Origin: Gonium pectorale
Lineage: Eukaryota; Chlorophyta; Chlorophyceae; Chlamydomonadales; Volvocaceae
Assembly (NCBI GenBank): GCA_001584585.1
Contig: LSYV01000004.1
Span: 1,701,192-1,735,267 of the forward strand
Direction of reading: 5' to 3'
Length of the DNA: 34,076 bases
The notes below the pieces were generated by a model. The model did no database searches and was not told the origin of the DNA. It saw only the letters and a list, made by a program, of their open reading frames with translations. The first letter of the stretch is position 1; every line of letters starts with the position of its first letter. Both the position numbers and the translations under genes were made by a program. Positions 1 through 11,978 of the stretch are shown here, piece by piece.

Positions 1-127
1 GACATAACTGGCGTAGCTGCAGCTTGTTGCGGCGACATCAGCGCCCATTGCCCGAAACCCCAACGCGATGGTGGCGGGAACGGGCGCTGATGTCGCCGCA
101 ACGAGCTGCAGCTACGCCAGTTATGTC
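1..127. repeat. 46-bp near-perfect inverted repeat (hairpin)
   Basis: The arm at 1-46 is the reverse complement of 82-127 except for one position (T25 opposite G103). The spacer at 47-81 is 35 nt. In a plus-strand transcript that single difference is a G-U wobble, so the RNA arm would be fully paired over 46 bp; in the minus-strand transcript it is an A-C mismatch. The repeat touches the window edge and may extend further left. It could be a MITE-like foldback element or a small-RNA precursor. No terminal duplication is visible, so neither is proven. Confidence 0.9.
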
Positions 128-204
128 TCCAGAACACGCCCATGCGCTCAATGGCATGCGAGGCAGCGCCGAACCGCGCTGCAAGGACGGTACGGCAACT
201 CTCA

Positions 205-236
205 GAGAGTTGAGAGTTGAGAGTTAGCCGAGAGTT
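205..236. repeat. 7-bp tandem repeat GAGAGTT
   Basis: Three contiguous perfect GAGAGTT units at 205-225 are followed after four bases by a fourth at 230-236. The repeat lies about 270 bp upstream of the DZIP1-like start codon. It is a short microsatellite; a regulatory role cannot be read from sequence. The rest of 128-400 shows no gene. Confidence 0.75.
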
Positions 237-405
237 AGAACTCACGCGTTGAGGCAATTCGAACAGAAACCTGCCATAAAGACACTACCAAGTCTGCTCG
301 GCCAGCAAAAAGCTGCGAAAAGCAGTTGAGTTGACCGGCGGTCAGTTGGCTTTTCGCTGCCTCTCTAGCCGACAGTCCCCATTACAGAACAACGCAGTGG
401 TGCTC

Positions 406-413
406 TATATTTT
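406..413 (+). promoter_or_regulatory. TATA-like element of the DZIP1-like gene
   Basis: TATATTTT lies about 95 bp upstream of the proposed ATG at 509. With normal TATA spacing, transcription would start near 430-440, giving a leader of about 70-80 nt. Support is motif and position only. Confidence 0.35.
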
Positions 414-422
414 GGAGGCAAC

Positions 423-476
423 ATGGCCATGATGATTCTTGGCTGTCGGGGTGCGCTAGACCCGACGACTGAATAG
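423..476 (+). other. Possible short upstream ORF
   Basis: An ATG at 423 opens 17 codons and stops with TAG at 474-476, 32 nt before the DZIP1-like start codon. If transcription starts upstream of 423 this would be a uORF in the leader. If the TATA-like element at 406 sets the start near 435, it is not transcribed. There is no conservation information. Confidence 0.25.
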
Positions 477-508
477 CTTTTCGGAGGCGGTGGAGGAACT
501 GATAAATA

Positions 509-3500
509 ATGGCTGCCACGTTTCCCCGCACTATGGCTGGTGGGCTGGCGAGCAGCTTCGCCCGCGGTGCCCAATCCTTCGGCCCCTGGATAAACACCGC
601 CGCAACGGACCCCTACGACTACCCTCTGCGCGACCAGACAATGGTCTCAGCTCCCACGTTCCCGCCTTTTAAGTTTGAGCACCGGCGAGCGCGTATTGAC
701 TGGCGCCTTCTGCACGGCATCGACATCAACTCCATGGTCGGTGGCAGCTTGGGTTTCAGCGCTTTCTGGCACACATAGCAGCTCAACCAGGTGCCCCGCA
801 CTGGTCATTCCCACAGGTCCGCGATGTGGACCTCGACACGCTGGAAAAAATTGTAAACATCGTGGCGTACGGAGACATCGAAGCGGAGGACACGCGGCAC
901 CTGACGGAGCTCAACTTTATCAAAATTTTCCGGCTGTCACAGATGATGATTGAGTACCTGCTGTACGTGCAGGACTGTCTGCAGAGCAGCAACGCCTGGC
1001 TGCAGCAGGAGCGGTGCGTGTGCTGATGGCACCAGCCTTTTCAAGGCGTGAGGAACTGGGCTACAAGCACACACCGCAGATTCGGTTCCTGAAATGGTCG
1101 GGCCTAGTGGCCACGTGCGGACGCAGAAGTAGCTCCATGGTGAAGCGTATGACCCACGGGGCGGGACGGGCGTATGGACACTCTTTCCATCAGCACGCAA
1201 TAGCCACACCCCAGTGCGCTTCTGCAATGTCTGGCATGAAGGTCAGTACGAAGGCGCAGGGCGTGCCCGGTGTTTAAGTTGTGCCAATGCACCTTGGGCC
1301 CGCAGAAGCAACATGGACAAGTACGTCCAAGCCTCCCGCCTGCGGATCCGGGAGATAGAGGCGAACCTGAAGATGAACAAGCGGGAGCTGCGGCGGGCGC
1401 GCAAGACCATCAAAACATATGAGCTGCTTGCTGTGCTGAACGATGGCAAGGGCACCCAGACCGCGACCATGCCCACGGCCACGGCCAACATCATGGCGAC
1501 TATGGCGGCCCCGCCGTCACCGCAGCCAGCGCAGCCCAACCAGGTGCGCATGGCAACCTCACCTTATAAATCACCTGGACTGAGTCATGCCATACGTATT
1601 GTGGCCTTGTGAGGTTAAGAAAACGGGAGGCCATACGCGCTGCGCTATCAACTAGAGTTCAGCGGTTTACCCAATTGGCCACACAGGTAATCAAGGTCGA
1701 GGCGAATCCTCTAAGCGCGGCTGTGGAGACTCTGATGCGCAAGGAGCTGGCGGCCCTGTCGGACCGGCTTCACAAGGCCACTATGGAGTGCCAGACGCTG
1801 AGGTCGGACCGGGAGGACCTGTACCAGGTGTGCCCGGCTAGGGTTTTTCGGGTAAAACGGAAAGGGTGTTGCGCCAGGAACACTGCTGACGGGACTCTGC
1901 TCGTTGCACAAAAGGACGACTAGTTAGGTTGCCGGTGCCAAAGGTCTTTGTTTGCAAGCATCTTCTCTTGCTCCCAACTCCGCGTTGCAGGCCGTTAAGG
2001 ACCTGGAGGCTATGGTGAAATCGCGTGGGCGTAAGTAAAGCCTGTTTGAGCTCGTCTGTACTGCTCATTTATTGCTGCCACTGGCGCCACCACCCTTAGC
2101 CTGACCCCTTGCAGAGAAGTCACAAAAGCCCTTTTCCTTGCAGACTTCAGCGGAGCGTCCAGTCCGCAGTCCCAGGCCCGTCAAAAGTAGGTTCCGGCAG
2201 CTATTGGGCTGGATCCAGGGGAACACCGTATAGGTAGTCGCTGCAGCCTTCGTTGAGAGGTGTAGGACGACGTTTCGGGTTGCCCCTCGCAGCGCGGAGG
2301 CCATCCAGACCATCCAGGGCCTTCAGGACCAGCTGAGCCGCGCCGCCATGGAGATCACGTAAGTTAGCTAGACCTTGGTACAGCGCCAGGTTGCATGAGG
2401 ACAGGCACACGCCGTGCCCAGTACCCCTTGAACCGGCTCGTGTCCCTCAGATGTCTCTGGCTGATTTTGCTACTTCATGGCACATAATTCATCATGCCGT
2501 CTGCAATTTTTGCTGCATCTTCCTTCCATGTCTACAGGAAGCTGCGCAACGAGAAAGGCGACCTGGGGGACGAGCTGGAGCGGTCCAACGCTGACAGGCG
2601 GCAATTGCAGGAGGAGAAGAGCCGGTTGCTGTCGGAGATTGCTTCGAGGTGAGCTTGCTTAAGCTGGATACTCCGCACCCGCGCTCCTAGGGACGCGTGA
2701 TCACTACCTGGAGGATCTTGAGCAGGGGTCGCGAGGAAGCCAAACTTGGTCCTGCGCCGCCGGGCCGAGGGTCCGCCGCAGTGCGCCAAAGAGCGGCACG
2801 TGACGGGATCGTGATCTGCGCCCGCTTCCCGCAGGCCGACCGAGGTCAGGCCCGCGACGCCGAGGGCTTCGGACGCGCCGCCGGCTAGCGATAACCTGGC
2901 GAGCATGCTGCTGGACGCTGAGCGGCAGAAGCTGGCACTGCAGGTGGGAACACGTTGCAGACCAATCGTTGTGTCTTATGCGTGCCCGGCTTTCGCTGCC
3001 AAATATGTTATATCATCTTACTGTGACTGAGTTTGGGATTCGCCATGTGCAGGAGCAATTGACGGACGCACGCGAGGAAATCACGGCGCTCCAGCGCCAG
3101 CTCATGAAGGCCATGAAGGAAACAGCCCTAAAGCCTCTGGGGTACGTATTTGCTGGGTTGAGCTGCTGCGTCCTCCCACTATTCGTTCGTCTAGAGTCAT
3201 CGCGTCCGTGCATCTTCGCGCCACTGTGTGGGTTCCAAGGCAGTACGCACCGGTGTCCCATTGCCGGAAATCCCCAGTGAGTCCCCTGCCTGCACCTCCC
3301 TGCAGGGCTATGCCGCAGGGCCCTGATGATCGGTTGGTGCGGGAGCTGGAGCAGGCTAAGGCGCAGCTGGAGAGGGACTTGACTGATACACGCCGCGCGT
3401 ACACGGAAGACGTGAGGCAGCTGCAAGGTGGGCGGCATGCATTGGCACATCTCAAAGTCTTGCGGGCACGCGAACTTCAGCTAGCATGCAGCCTCTGTGA

Positions 3501-6500
3501 CTGCTTCCCATGAAAACAGGGCTCACCAACAGTCCTGTTTGAGCTGTTGGGGGATAAATGAAGTTGAATGGCGCTTGCCTCGCCTACAGAGGAGCTCGAG
3601 ATGACCCAGGCCAAGGCCGTGGAGACGGACCGGAGGTACGTTTTAGGGCTGGTGGCGGATGCCGTGCAGGAAGTGAAGGTAGCGCTAGTACTAACCTGCT
3701 GTTGGATTCATGCGCAGCCATTTACCCCTTTGCAGACAGGAATGTCAGCAGCACAGTATTGATGCGTTAGCGTGATGCGCTGGCTGCGATAAAGGCATAG
3801 TGGTCTTAGCTAGCCAAGGGAAAGTAGATGACCAAGCGCAGCGTGTTCCGCTCGAAATATGCCGCCGAACGGCCCCGGCTGCAGGGTTGCGGAGCTCCGC
3901 GCAGAGCTCGCGGCGGCTCAGAGCCAAAGCGCCAAGGCTTACGCCAGCCCGTCGCCTGGCGGGCTGTTTAGGTTGGATGAGCGCCGCGCCGACCAGGATG
4001 ACCGCACCGACACGGACAACAGGCGGCGCCAGGTGCGTGCCTGGGCCCAAGTCTGGGGTACACTCAGGGCTGGTCATGGACTGGTTGCACGAACGGCATC
4101 TCACCGGTCCCCGAGGTGACTCGCATCATCCATCGGATCGTGGCCATTAATTTGTTGCTGAACATGTTGGTGTGCACCTACCCAGTGTTGGGATAGGAGT
4201 AGGCTCTGCTGCTACGATACCCTGACGCCCTTCCCTTCTGCATAGGAGCTGCTGGTGGAGTACGAGGCCATGAATGAGCGCCTCAACCAGCAGCTTGGGC
4301 AGCTGAAGGTAGGGTTCCGTGCGTGCGTCGAAACAGCGTTGCTACTCGAAGGGTCAAGCCTTGCGTGCCCGTACGCTGTGCTGTGGCTACTCTTAGGTTG
4401 CAGGCCTATCCCCACCCCATCTTCCACCCCAAGGGTCGCGCCTTGGCCTTGCTCTGCCGCTGCGCCAGGCTGAGCGTAATGACCTTGCGGCAGAGGTGGA
4501 GCAGCTGCGGTCGCAGCTGCAGGGACGGCCTGCCTCGCCGCCTCCAGGTGCGTCGGGCGTATGTGCGTGTCCATCGCTCGACTTTTACCGTGGTCTAGAC
4601 GTGCGTGCATCGACAACCCCCTCGAAACCTTTAGTTGCTTGTAAGCCGTAAATGCACGGGCGGGGAGGCGACGCACCTCTGGATGTGCCAACACGGAAGG
4701 GAACGCGGGCGCCGTCCCTGGTCGCAGTCGACCCGGCTATCAACCGTGACTGGCGTCTCGAGGAGATGGAGCGCCTCAAGGACGAGGTGGGTACCGGGGC
4801 AGCGGGCCCCTGGTGCTCGTGGTGCCCTCCGCTTGCTGCTGCCGTACCGCAATTATTTCATCCGCGCATCTTCGCATGCATGTTCTCATGCGGTTGCTTG
4901 CTTGAAACAAGCCATCAGTACATGACCTGTTAGCATGTGTGCAAACCATGTCTGCAGCGCGACGAGTTCCAGCGGCGTAACCAAGAGCTGGAGGACATCC
5001 TGCAGGACCGAGATGCTCTAATTGAGCGGCTGAGGGCAAGCATCCGGGACCTTCAGGTGTGTTGCCGCCGCAGGACTTGGGGCGGGTGAGCGCGTTGTAT
5101 GAAAGACAAGGCGCCTCCCGCCTCAGACAAGAAAAGGACCGCGACGCGGTAGTGATGCACACGGACAGGAGCCTTTCAGATCAAGTAGCCTTGCGTAGGC
5201 ATCCTAACTGTATGCTCCGACAGGGCACCGGCTGTGGTCGGGGTCGTGACAACAACGCTATGTCGCCCCCCCTCCTCGTCTGGCCCTCAGGCGCAGCTTG
5301 AGGAGCGCAACCGGCAGCAGCAGGAGACGGAGCAAGCGCTCGGGCGCGTCAAACGGCAGGTGGGGAGCGAGCCTCCAATAGAAGCTGCACAACTAGCATT
5401 GCTCCAAGACACTGTTAGCCTGACCCGTTGGCATGTACCTCTGACCATAACGGGACGCGCAGTCGGGGGCCGCTCATGGCGTTTGAGCGATCATCCCTTG
5501 TCTGTACATCGCAATCGTGTGAATTTGCAAGCTTCTAGCCTCACGCGCCTGTAGTCACGCAACCGGATCGATGTGCCCCCTTACGTGTGTGCACCATAGG
5601 TGCAGCAGTTTGAGCGCATGGCGGGGCCAACCCACCACGTCAAGACCAGCTCCTTCTCGTTCGTGCCGGACGAAGAGTCCAACCAACCGCCACCTGCGGC
5701 TGCCGTGGACACGCCCACCTCGGTCCGCAAGCCACCCATACCAGAGCTGCCGCCGCGCGCACCCTCGCCACGGCCCTCGTCGGCACAACCTCCCGTGCCC
5801 CTCATCGAACCCTCATCGCCCGAGTTCGCGCCGCCGTCACCGCAGCACCCGCAGCAAGTGCTGGACCCGGCGCTGCAGGGCAGCTGGCTCCGGCGCATCC
5901 CACGGCCGTCACCAGCCGAGGCCAAGTAGGCACATGCCACCCAATCAACGGGACTTCTGTGTCATGGCTGCAGTTTCACGTAGTTGTCGAAGCCATGGTC
6001 GCCAGGCGTTCACTCTCTCTCACACTCGCTGACGGCGTCTGATCCAAATGCACTGTTGTAATGTTTGCGCCGCAACCCCTGCTTTCCTCGGACTGTGCCG
6101 CACAGCACCATCCAGCAGGGCGTGCTGCGCCGCGTGGCGGGCGTCAAGCCCGAGGCGCTGGACATGATGCTGGCCGAGGAGATCCGCGTCATCACAGAGA
6201 ATCCCTACGAGTTCGAGGACGACGACGAGGATGTGTTCCGGTCCATGATGCCCTACGACCTGGACGAGCGGCCGGGCGTGCTCTCCGTCAAGCCGCACAA
6301 CCTGCAGGTGCGACGGCAGAGGCGGAGGCCGTTTGGTTCTTTACAACTGCTTGTGGCGCTCTTTGCCCTGTTACCTGCCGGCCACGACCGGTCTTCAGTA
6401 CCCCATAGCTGCGTGCAGTGAAACGCGACCCTCCATTTCGCCCTCGGAAATGCAGGACCTGGAGACCGCCCGCACCCTGCTCACGGATCAGCTGCTCACC

Positions 6501-9500
6501 GTACTGGACGATGAGGTCGCGCAATACGGCGTTGACCCCACCACAGGCACCATGAGCGACAAAGTCTACGCGGCGTCCATGCAGGAGCTGGCTGCCCGCA
6601 GGAGGTCAGCGCTCGGTCCCGCACGCAGACAAGGTTCCTCAGTTCTCAGGGCCCCGCAGTGGCGGCGCGCTGGTTCGTATCGCCCGATACGGACACATTG
6701 CAGTGGGCTTTTCTTTCGCACATTGCAGTGGGCTTTTCTTTCGCACCTGCCTTCCGCTGCATTTGTCCCAACTGGTACGGTTGTTGCCCGCCCTGCGTCT
6801 GTCGTGTGTTCTTTCCGTCCGCAGCAAGGTGATGGAGCGATATCCCCGCGAGAAGCAGGAGCGCGCCGAGCGCCTGCGCGACGCGCTGCTGACGCACCTA
6901 GAGCTCATGAAGCGGCGAGCGCAGCAACAGCAGGTGGGCGAGGAGCAGCAGCGCCTGCAGGCCGAGCAGGTCGGCATGCACGCTATCCCTGTTCCTTTCA
7001 GCACCACCAGCGCCGCTTCAGGCGAGATCGAGCCGGCGCCAGAGGGGCCCGGTCCTAGTGGGCTCAACCGCAGGAGCACGACGGCCTCCAGCACGACGGC
7101 TGCCAGCACACCGGCAGGCTCGTACAGCGCCAGGCCAGCTGGCGGCACGCCAGGAGCAACGGGAATGGTGGGTGCGCAGGCCGCCGTCGGGACGTTACAA
7201 CCGCCGCCAGCGCCTGTGGTAGATACTCCCACTCGAATCACTCCCGTCTCATCACTTGGTCGGTCATCGGCCGGCCGTGAAGAGGCGGCGGTCTCAGTGC
7301 TTGATGCGCGGAGCCGACCGTCGGCGTCGGCTCCCTCATCTGCCGGGCCATCACAACCGCAACTGCCGCCCTTCCCTGGGTCGCGTCAAACCAGCCTGCC
7401 CCGGAGTGGTATGGGTAGCAGCAACGGCTCGATTGAGGAGGTGCTGCCGGCGCCGCAAGCAGTTACGGCCAGCACCAGGTATGAGGAGGGAGGCCGCCGC
7501 CGATGGTTCTACTATTGTCTTTATCTTGTGACAATATGCATCTACCGGTACTAGCGAGTAGCTTGACCCAGGTTAAGATGGTGTACAAGCTGTGACGACT
7601 GGCTACCGTACGCAGGCCGGTGTCAGAGACCAGCGTCACGGCGCCGTCGCGAGGCAGCGCTCCCAGCCGAGGTGGGTGCTTAGCTATCACCGTGACCCAT
7701 CCTGGGCACGTTCATTGAGTGTGAGCCCGGCAGCGTTGCCGCTTCCCAGCCGCCTCAGGGCAGCTCCCGAGTGGCGACGTGTGGATCGCCTGAGTGCATG
7801 GCCTGAAGTTCGTCCTGTGCAGGTGGCCACCATAGCATGCTCTGCGGCCCTTACCGGCAGGCAACACTTAGTACCAAATGCATTGTGGACCTCCGATGCA
7901 AGGCGCTGGCGCCCTCGGCGTCTCAGGCTGCGCTGATCTCTTGTTCACCGTGCAACCTCGACATGCGCTGTCCTCTTGCTGGTACGTAGGCCCGGGCACC
8001 GCCGCTGGCAGCACGCGCATAAGCCCGCAAACCTCCCCGCTGGAGCGCTCCCTGGCGCGTGAGTCCAGTCTGGTGGAGACGCCGATAGGTACCATGGGCC
8101 CGTCCCGGCGCTCCTCCGGCAGCAGTGGCGGCAGCAGCACCCTGCCAACCACCACCGGACAGCAGTCCGTCGCCCGCTCCTTTCCATCCTCCAGCCAACA
8201 GGCGTTACGCGAGCCGACGCCGGTGGCGACGCCCGCCGGGCTGCAGCTGATGAAGGAAGTCCCGGAGCACGTTCCCGAGAGAATTGTCTTGGGCCACGCG
8301 AAGCCTTCGACTTCCTCGCCGGCGGCGCAGGCGCAACCGCCTTCGCCGGCTGCCACAACGGCGCAGTCGCCTGGCGGCAACATGAACATGTCCATTCGGT
8401 GCGTCAGAAGTTGGGGTCTCTTATGGGACCCTTCTTGAACTGGTGATCGCGTTCCCAGTGGTCTCGAGCCTGGCTGCTAACCCTGGGCTCAAACCATGAG
8501 CTGACGTGGCGACTTTGTGGAACAGGTCGGTCAAGTACCAGGAGTCAGACTTTGATGATGACGATGAGGACGTGCTACCATCTCTTCCGCAGCCAAAGGC
8601 CGGTGAGTCAGCTCAGAGCGGGACGGCGTGCTTTCTACATTGGGCCCAGGGGAATGTTGCTTGAGGCAAAAAAATACTCTTTGACCGCGCTGGATCAACC
8701 GGGTGTGCCCCAACACGCCCGAGGCTGCAGCTTGCTTTAATAGGGGGTCTTTGCCTTCGAGTGAGATGCTTAAGAAGCGGCCTGTTTCTTTCTTTTGCGC
8801 AATGCTCTCACATGCTTTGCACACGCGCAGTAACGCGCGTGGCTGCGGACGACGAGTACGCCCTGACTGAGGACGAGGAGACGCAGCAGGATATGGGCAT
8901 TGATGACGACGACATAAGCCCCATGGGTGAGATGGAGTTTCCCCGAGCCACCCTGCTGTTGTACAGTGCTTCTTTTACCAATGCCATCTAAGCAGGTGTC
9001 TTATGTCTTGCTATCCAGGTGCGAAACCGACAATCTTCATGAGGCCCAGCTCGCCTCCTCGGGTCCCCGCGGCGCCGAGTCCACTAGGCATGCAGCGTCC
9101 GGCGGGGGTTACGCAGAGCAGGTATGGCGATGTTTTGCTGAGGCGCACTCTACAGACCGTATGGTGCTAGTGCCCTGGGCCGCCTGTGGGCTTGAAACCA
9201 ACAGATGACACACACATTGCTATTGTGCCGGGGCCCATCAATTCTGCAATGCCATCGCCTTGACATGGTGTCGTCCCTCGTCGGTTGCGGGCGGAAGGGG
9301 CTGGGCGACGGACGAGCCGCTGCAGCGGGCGCCGCCGCCTCCCGCCCCAGTAGTGCGGCGCAGTGAGACGGGCGATGATGAAGAGGTCGAGTCAATCCAA
9401 TCGTTCTCCAACACCAGCCAGTCGCTGGCGCGGCCGGGCGCATGGGGCAGCCCGGCCGCTACGATGCGCAAGTCGTCCATCTCACAGGCGCCGCAGGCCT

Positions 9501-10781
9501 CCAACCAGGTACGGCGCGCCATATTTCCGGATTCAAGGGAGCACAGAGTAGTGTGTTGGAAAGGAAAACGCATACGACGAGCGTAAGCGCGAAAGTGATG
9601 GTGTCGTTGTAGGCCCCAGCTCCAGAGGCAGTTGAAGGGGTGATGTCCCTGCATGTTGGTTCGGTGGCGACCACCACCGTAGCCCCCGGTGCGGCCCAGA
9701 ATTCGCTGGGGTGACCCTATGCAATGCCGTGGGATGCGCCTAGTCTGGTCTACGTGCATCGCATGCTGGCTGGTGCATGTCTCCCGGCTCCCGGCCCACC
9801 CAGCCCCCCGACCCGCTGAATACCATTGTCTCATGTACAAGCACCGGAAAAGCAAGCCGCGCCAGGCGGAGCGGCGGGAAGGGGCAGGGAGGGGGCACAG
9901 CATGTCAGAGTCAAGAAACAAAACGTAACGCAAATGCGACGAATGACAGAGCAGGACCCTGTGACCTAAATGGGCTACGGTGGTGGCGCGGAAAGGGGCT
10001 GTGTAGGCGCACGGAGGCCGTAAGAGTGCGGAGGTGCTGGTACGGCTGTGCGCTGTCGTGGAAGTGCGGGGATGCGTGACGCCGAGCGGAGGGCTCCCCG
10101 CAGCAGGGCGACACCGAGGAGACACCGCGGCAGAGTAGTGTGTCTGGCAGTGTAGGTTATTGCGGTCTTTAAAGCACTCCAACGCGGCCACTGTCTGCGT
10201 TCTCATCCGGCTACCGTGTATCTGCTGCGCAGCCGAGTGGGACGAGCAAGCGGTCCGGCTGGGACGATGGGATCAAGAGCTTCAACGCCTCGAGCACGCC
10301 TGGGGACGAGATCCAGTCCATCCAGGTAGGGGCCGGACAATGCAACCGATAAGTCTCATCCTGCGTTCATTGCGCTACCCTCCCTACCCTGACACGGTAT
10401 CCAACTACCGTAAGGACAGCGCGATGCGATGCCTCAGACATGACGCCCCTCCCGGACTGCAGGAGATAACTGGAATGGACTCGTTCACCGACACCGTCCC
10501 GCGGATGAGTCGCCCGGCCCCGCCGCGCGGCGCGTTCGGGTCATCCCAGGTGGGGCAGCCAGGGATTAGCGCCTGGACTTGTTAGGCATAATTGCTATGA
10601 CTGCGCAATGCCTGATTGCACGGCAAGCGAATGTTCATGTATAGCTGACGGGAATGATGTATTTCCCATCTGTGTGTGGCGACAGGTCGGCGGCGGTGTG
10701 GGCGCAAGCACGGCAGTGTCACGGCCGCCGCTGAAGCGCTCGAGCTTCGATAGCGATATCTCTGACCTGGAGTACGCTTGA
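509..10781 (+). CDS. DZIP1/Iguana-like cilium assembly protein, ~33 exons
   Basis: DZIP1-family proteins act at the basal body and transition zone in ciliogenesis. The N-terminus (residues ~51-140) has the family signature: FKFEHRRARIDW, then GIDINSM joined to VRDVDLDTLEKIV, then MMIEYLLYVQDCL. Coiled coil follows to ~residue 670, then a Pro-rich segment (5600-5925), then a conserved block in exons 20-22 with EDDDEDVF, VAQYGVDPTTGTMSD and LRDALLTHLE. The tail is low-complexity with acidic patches and ends SDISDLEYA. Exons read: 509-736, 817-1013, 1306-1543, 1687-1827, 1991-2030, 2144-2186, 2293-2358, 2538-2648, 2835-2943, 3053-3141, 3306-3427, 3590-3635, 3885-4032, 4246-4308, 4469-4547, ~4668-4786, 4958-5056, 5291-5359, 5600-5925, 6106-6307, 6456-6604, 6825-7478, 7616-7671, 7990-8398, 8526-8602, 8831-8926, 9019-9121, 9298-9508, 9613-(9639 or 9678), 10104-10151, 10233-10325, 10463-10549, 10686-10781. 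Phases agree throughout except that the exon-29 donor is ambiguous, and the acceptor at 4667 is weak. The predicted protein is about 1,550 aa. No C2H2 finger is visible. Confidence 0.85.
6694..6743. repeat. 25-bp perfect tandem duplication in an intron
   Basis: Two adjacent 25-bp copies (6694-6718 and 6719-6743) lie in the intron between DZIP1-like exons 21 and 22, about 80 bp before the acceptor at 6824. Each copy contains a pyrimidine-rich stretch and a TTGCAG trinucleotide context, so each carries a potential cryptic acceptor. Confidence 0.85.
9551..9584 (+). repeat. Single copy of a 33-bp repeat also found in paralog B
   Basis: This stretch in the intron after DZIP1-like exon 28 matches the reverse complement of the 33-bp unit tandemly repeated at 20986-21086, apart from one missing base. 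Relative to transcription both sets lie in the same sense orientation inside introns. It is an interspersed short repeat; its origin is unknown. Confidence 0.8.
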
Positions 10782-11091
10782 ATGGTGGCAATCTATTTCG
10801 TACAAAGACATTGGCGTGCTTCAGCGTGCGGCGTGCGTGTCAGAGAAATTGGTGCGGCGGAAGTGCAATATTGCACGGCGTCACTATGCCGTTTTTGTAC
10901 GTTCGACCTGGCATTACGTGCTTAATGTCTGCGCCTCATGGGTATGCCGCTGGAAACCCGGAAGTTGATGAAGGTGGTGCATGAGTAGTGATGAGTGTGG
11001 ACTGATGCCGCTAACCTGTCCCGAAGTCTAGCCGGTTTCCTGTGGTCTCGTACTTGCGATCCCTCCTTCACGCGTGTACTGTGTAATCGTG

Positions 11092-11096
11092 AGACA
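11092..11096 (+). terminator. Putative polyadenylation signal (TGTAA), DZIP1-like gene
   Basis: TGTAA, the usual green-algal polyadenylation motif, lies 311 bp after the stop codon at 10779-10781. It is the first clear copy downstream of that stop, so 10782 to ~11110 is read as 3' UTR. Confidence 0.5.
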
Positions 11097-11235
11097 CACG
11101 CTATTTTGGAGCAGCGCTGTCTTCAACCGCGGAAGAAGGATGCCTTGGGTGCTTCCTCGCAGCTCTGATTCAGGATTCGGTCCAGTGCTGGAGCTGGTGT
11201 TAAGTGCAGACTCCGGAGCGGAGTGCGTAGCTAGT

Positions 11236-11347
11236 TCGGAGTGCAGAGTCTGGAGTGGGTGCGGAGTGCGTTACTGGTGCGGTATAGGCACTTCGCACTC
11301 CCCACTCCGGACTCGGCACTCCTGGCATTCTGCACCCCACACTCCGA
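11236..11347. repeat. Fold-back of GGAGTG-type repeats
   Basis: The left arm 11238-11270 contains repeated GGAGTGC-like words. The right arm 11294-11322 is its imperfect reverse complement, with a 23-nt loop, two substitutions and a few missing bases. A further outer match pairs TTCGGAGTG at 11235-11243 with CACTCCGAA at 11339-11347. It lies just beyond the DZIP1-like polyadenylation motif and could form a cruciform or RNA hairpin. Confidence 0.7.
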
Positions 11348-11978
11348 ACAGGATACTGCAGCATGGTGGATATGTAATCGAATTAGTTCTCTCCTTTCCT
11401 ATAAACACTTTACCTAACTTTACGTGCCTTTCCTAACTTAACCTAGTAACCCAGTGCTTTACGATGAATCCACTGCTACATATTCAACGAACTACGCAAT
11501 ATGGCTCCCATCAAACAGCAGCAGAATGACCTCTGCTCAAGAGACATCCAAAACTACATGGTCTCCACAACTTCACCCTGAAGCACAACATGTATCACAC
11601 TTCTTCTGGTGCCTAGGTACTGAACCCACATGCGTCGCAAAAGGAGCACAGGTCCGCCTCACAAGAGGTGATGGATCATTCCGCACATAGCACATGCGCT
11701 TTACGGCGCGCATGCAGCTGCGACACAGTTCACAGTGACGGTGCGCCGGTGCAGCATCGAATGAAACCATACAGCCGGCCACGACCAAATCATGGCCACA
11801 GTTGAGGCTGAGGCCAGCCAGTACTTGCGTATCCCAAATCAAGGACGCCGTAGGTGACGGACACGCCACGGCTGCCCAGATAAGGGACAGGGCGGGCCAA
11901 CTCCTGCCTACTCCTATTCCGATCGTCCGTCCGACCATGACGTATTGGTCACACGTGTGCCAGGTTGCGACTGCCAAT

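Noticed and set aside
6061..6421. Two overlapping plus-strand open frames beginning at 6061 and 6065
   Set aside because: Only the 6106-6307 portion in one frame is an exon (TIQQGVLRRVAG...); the remainder is intron read-through.
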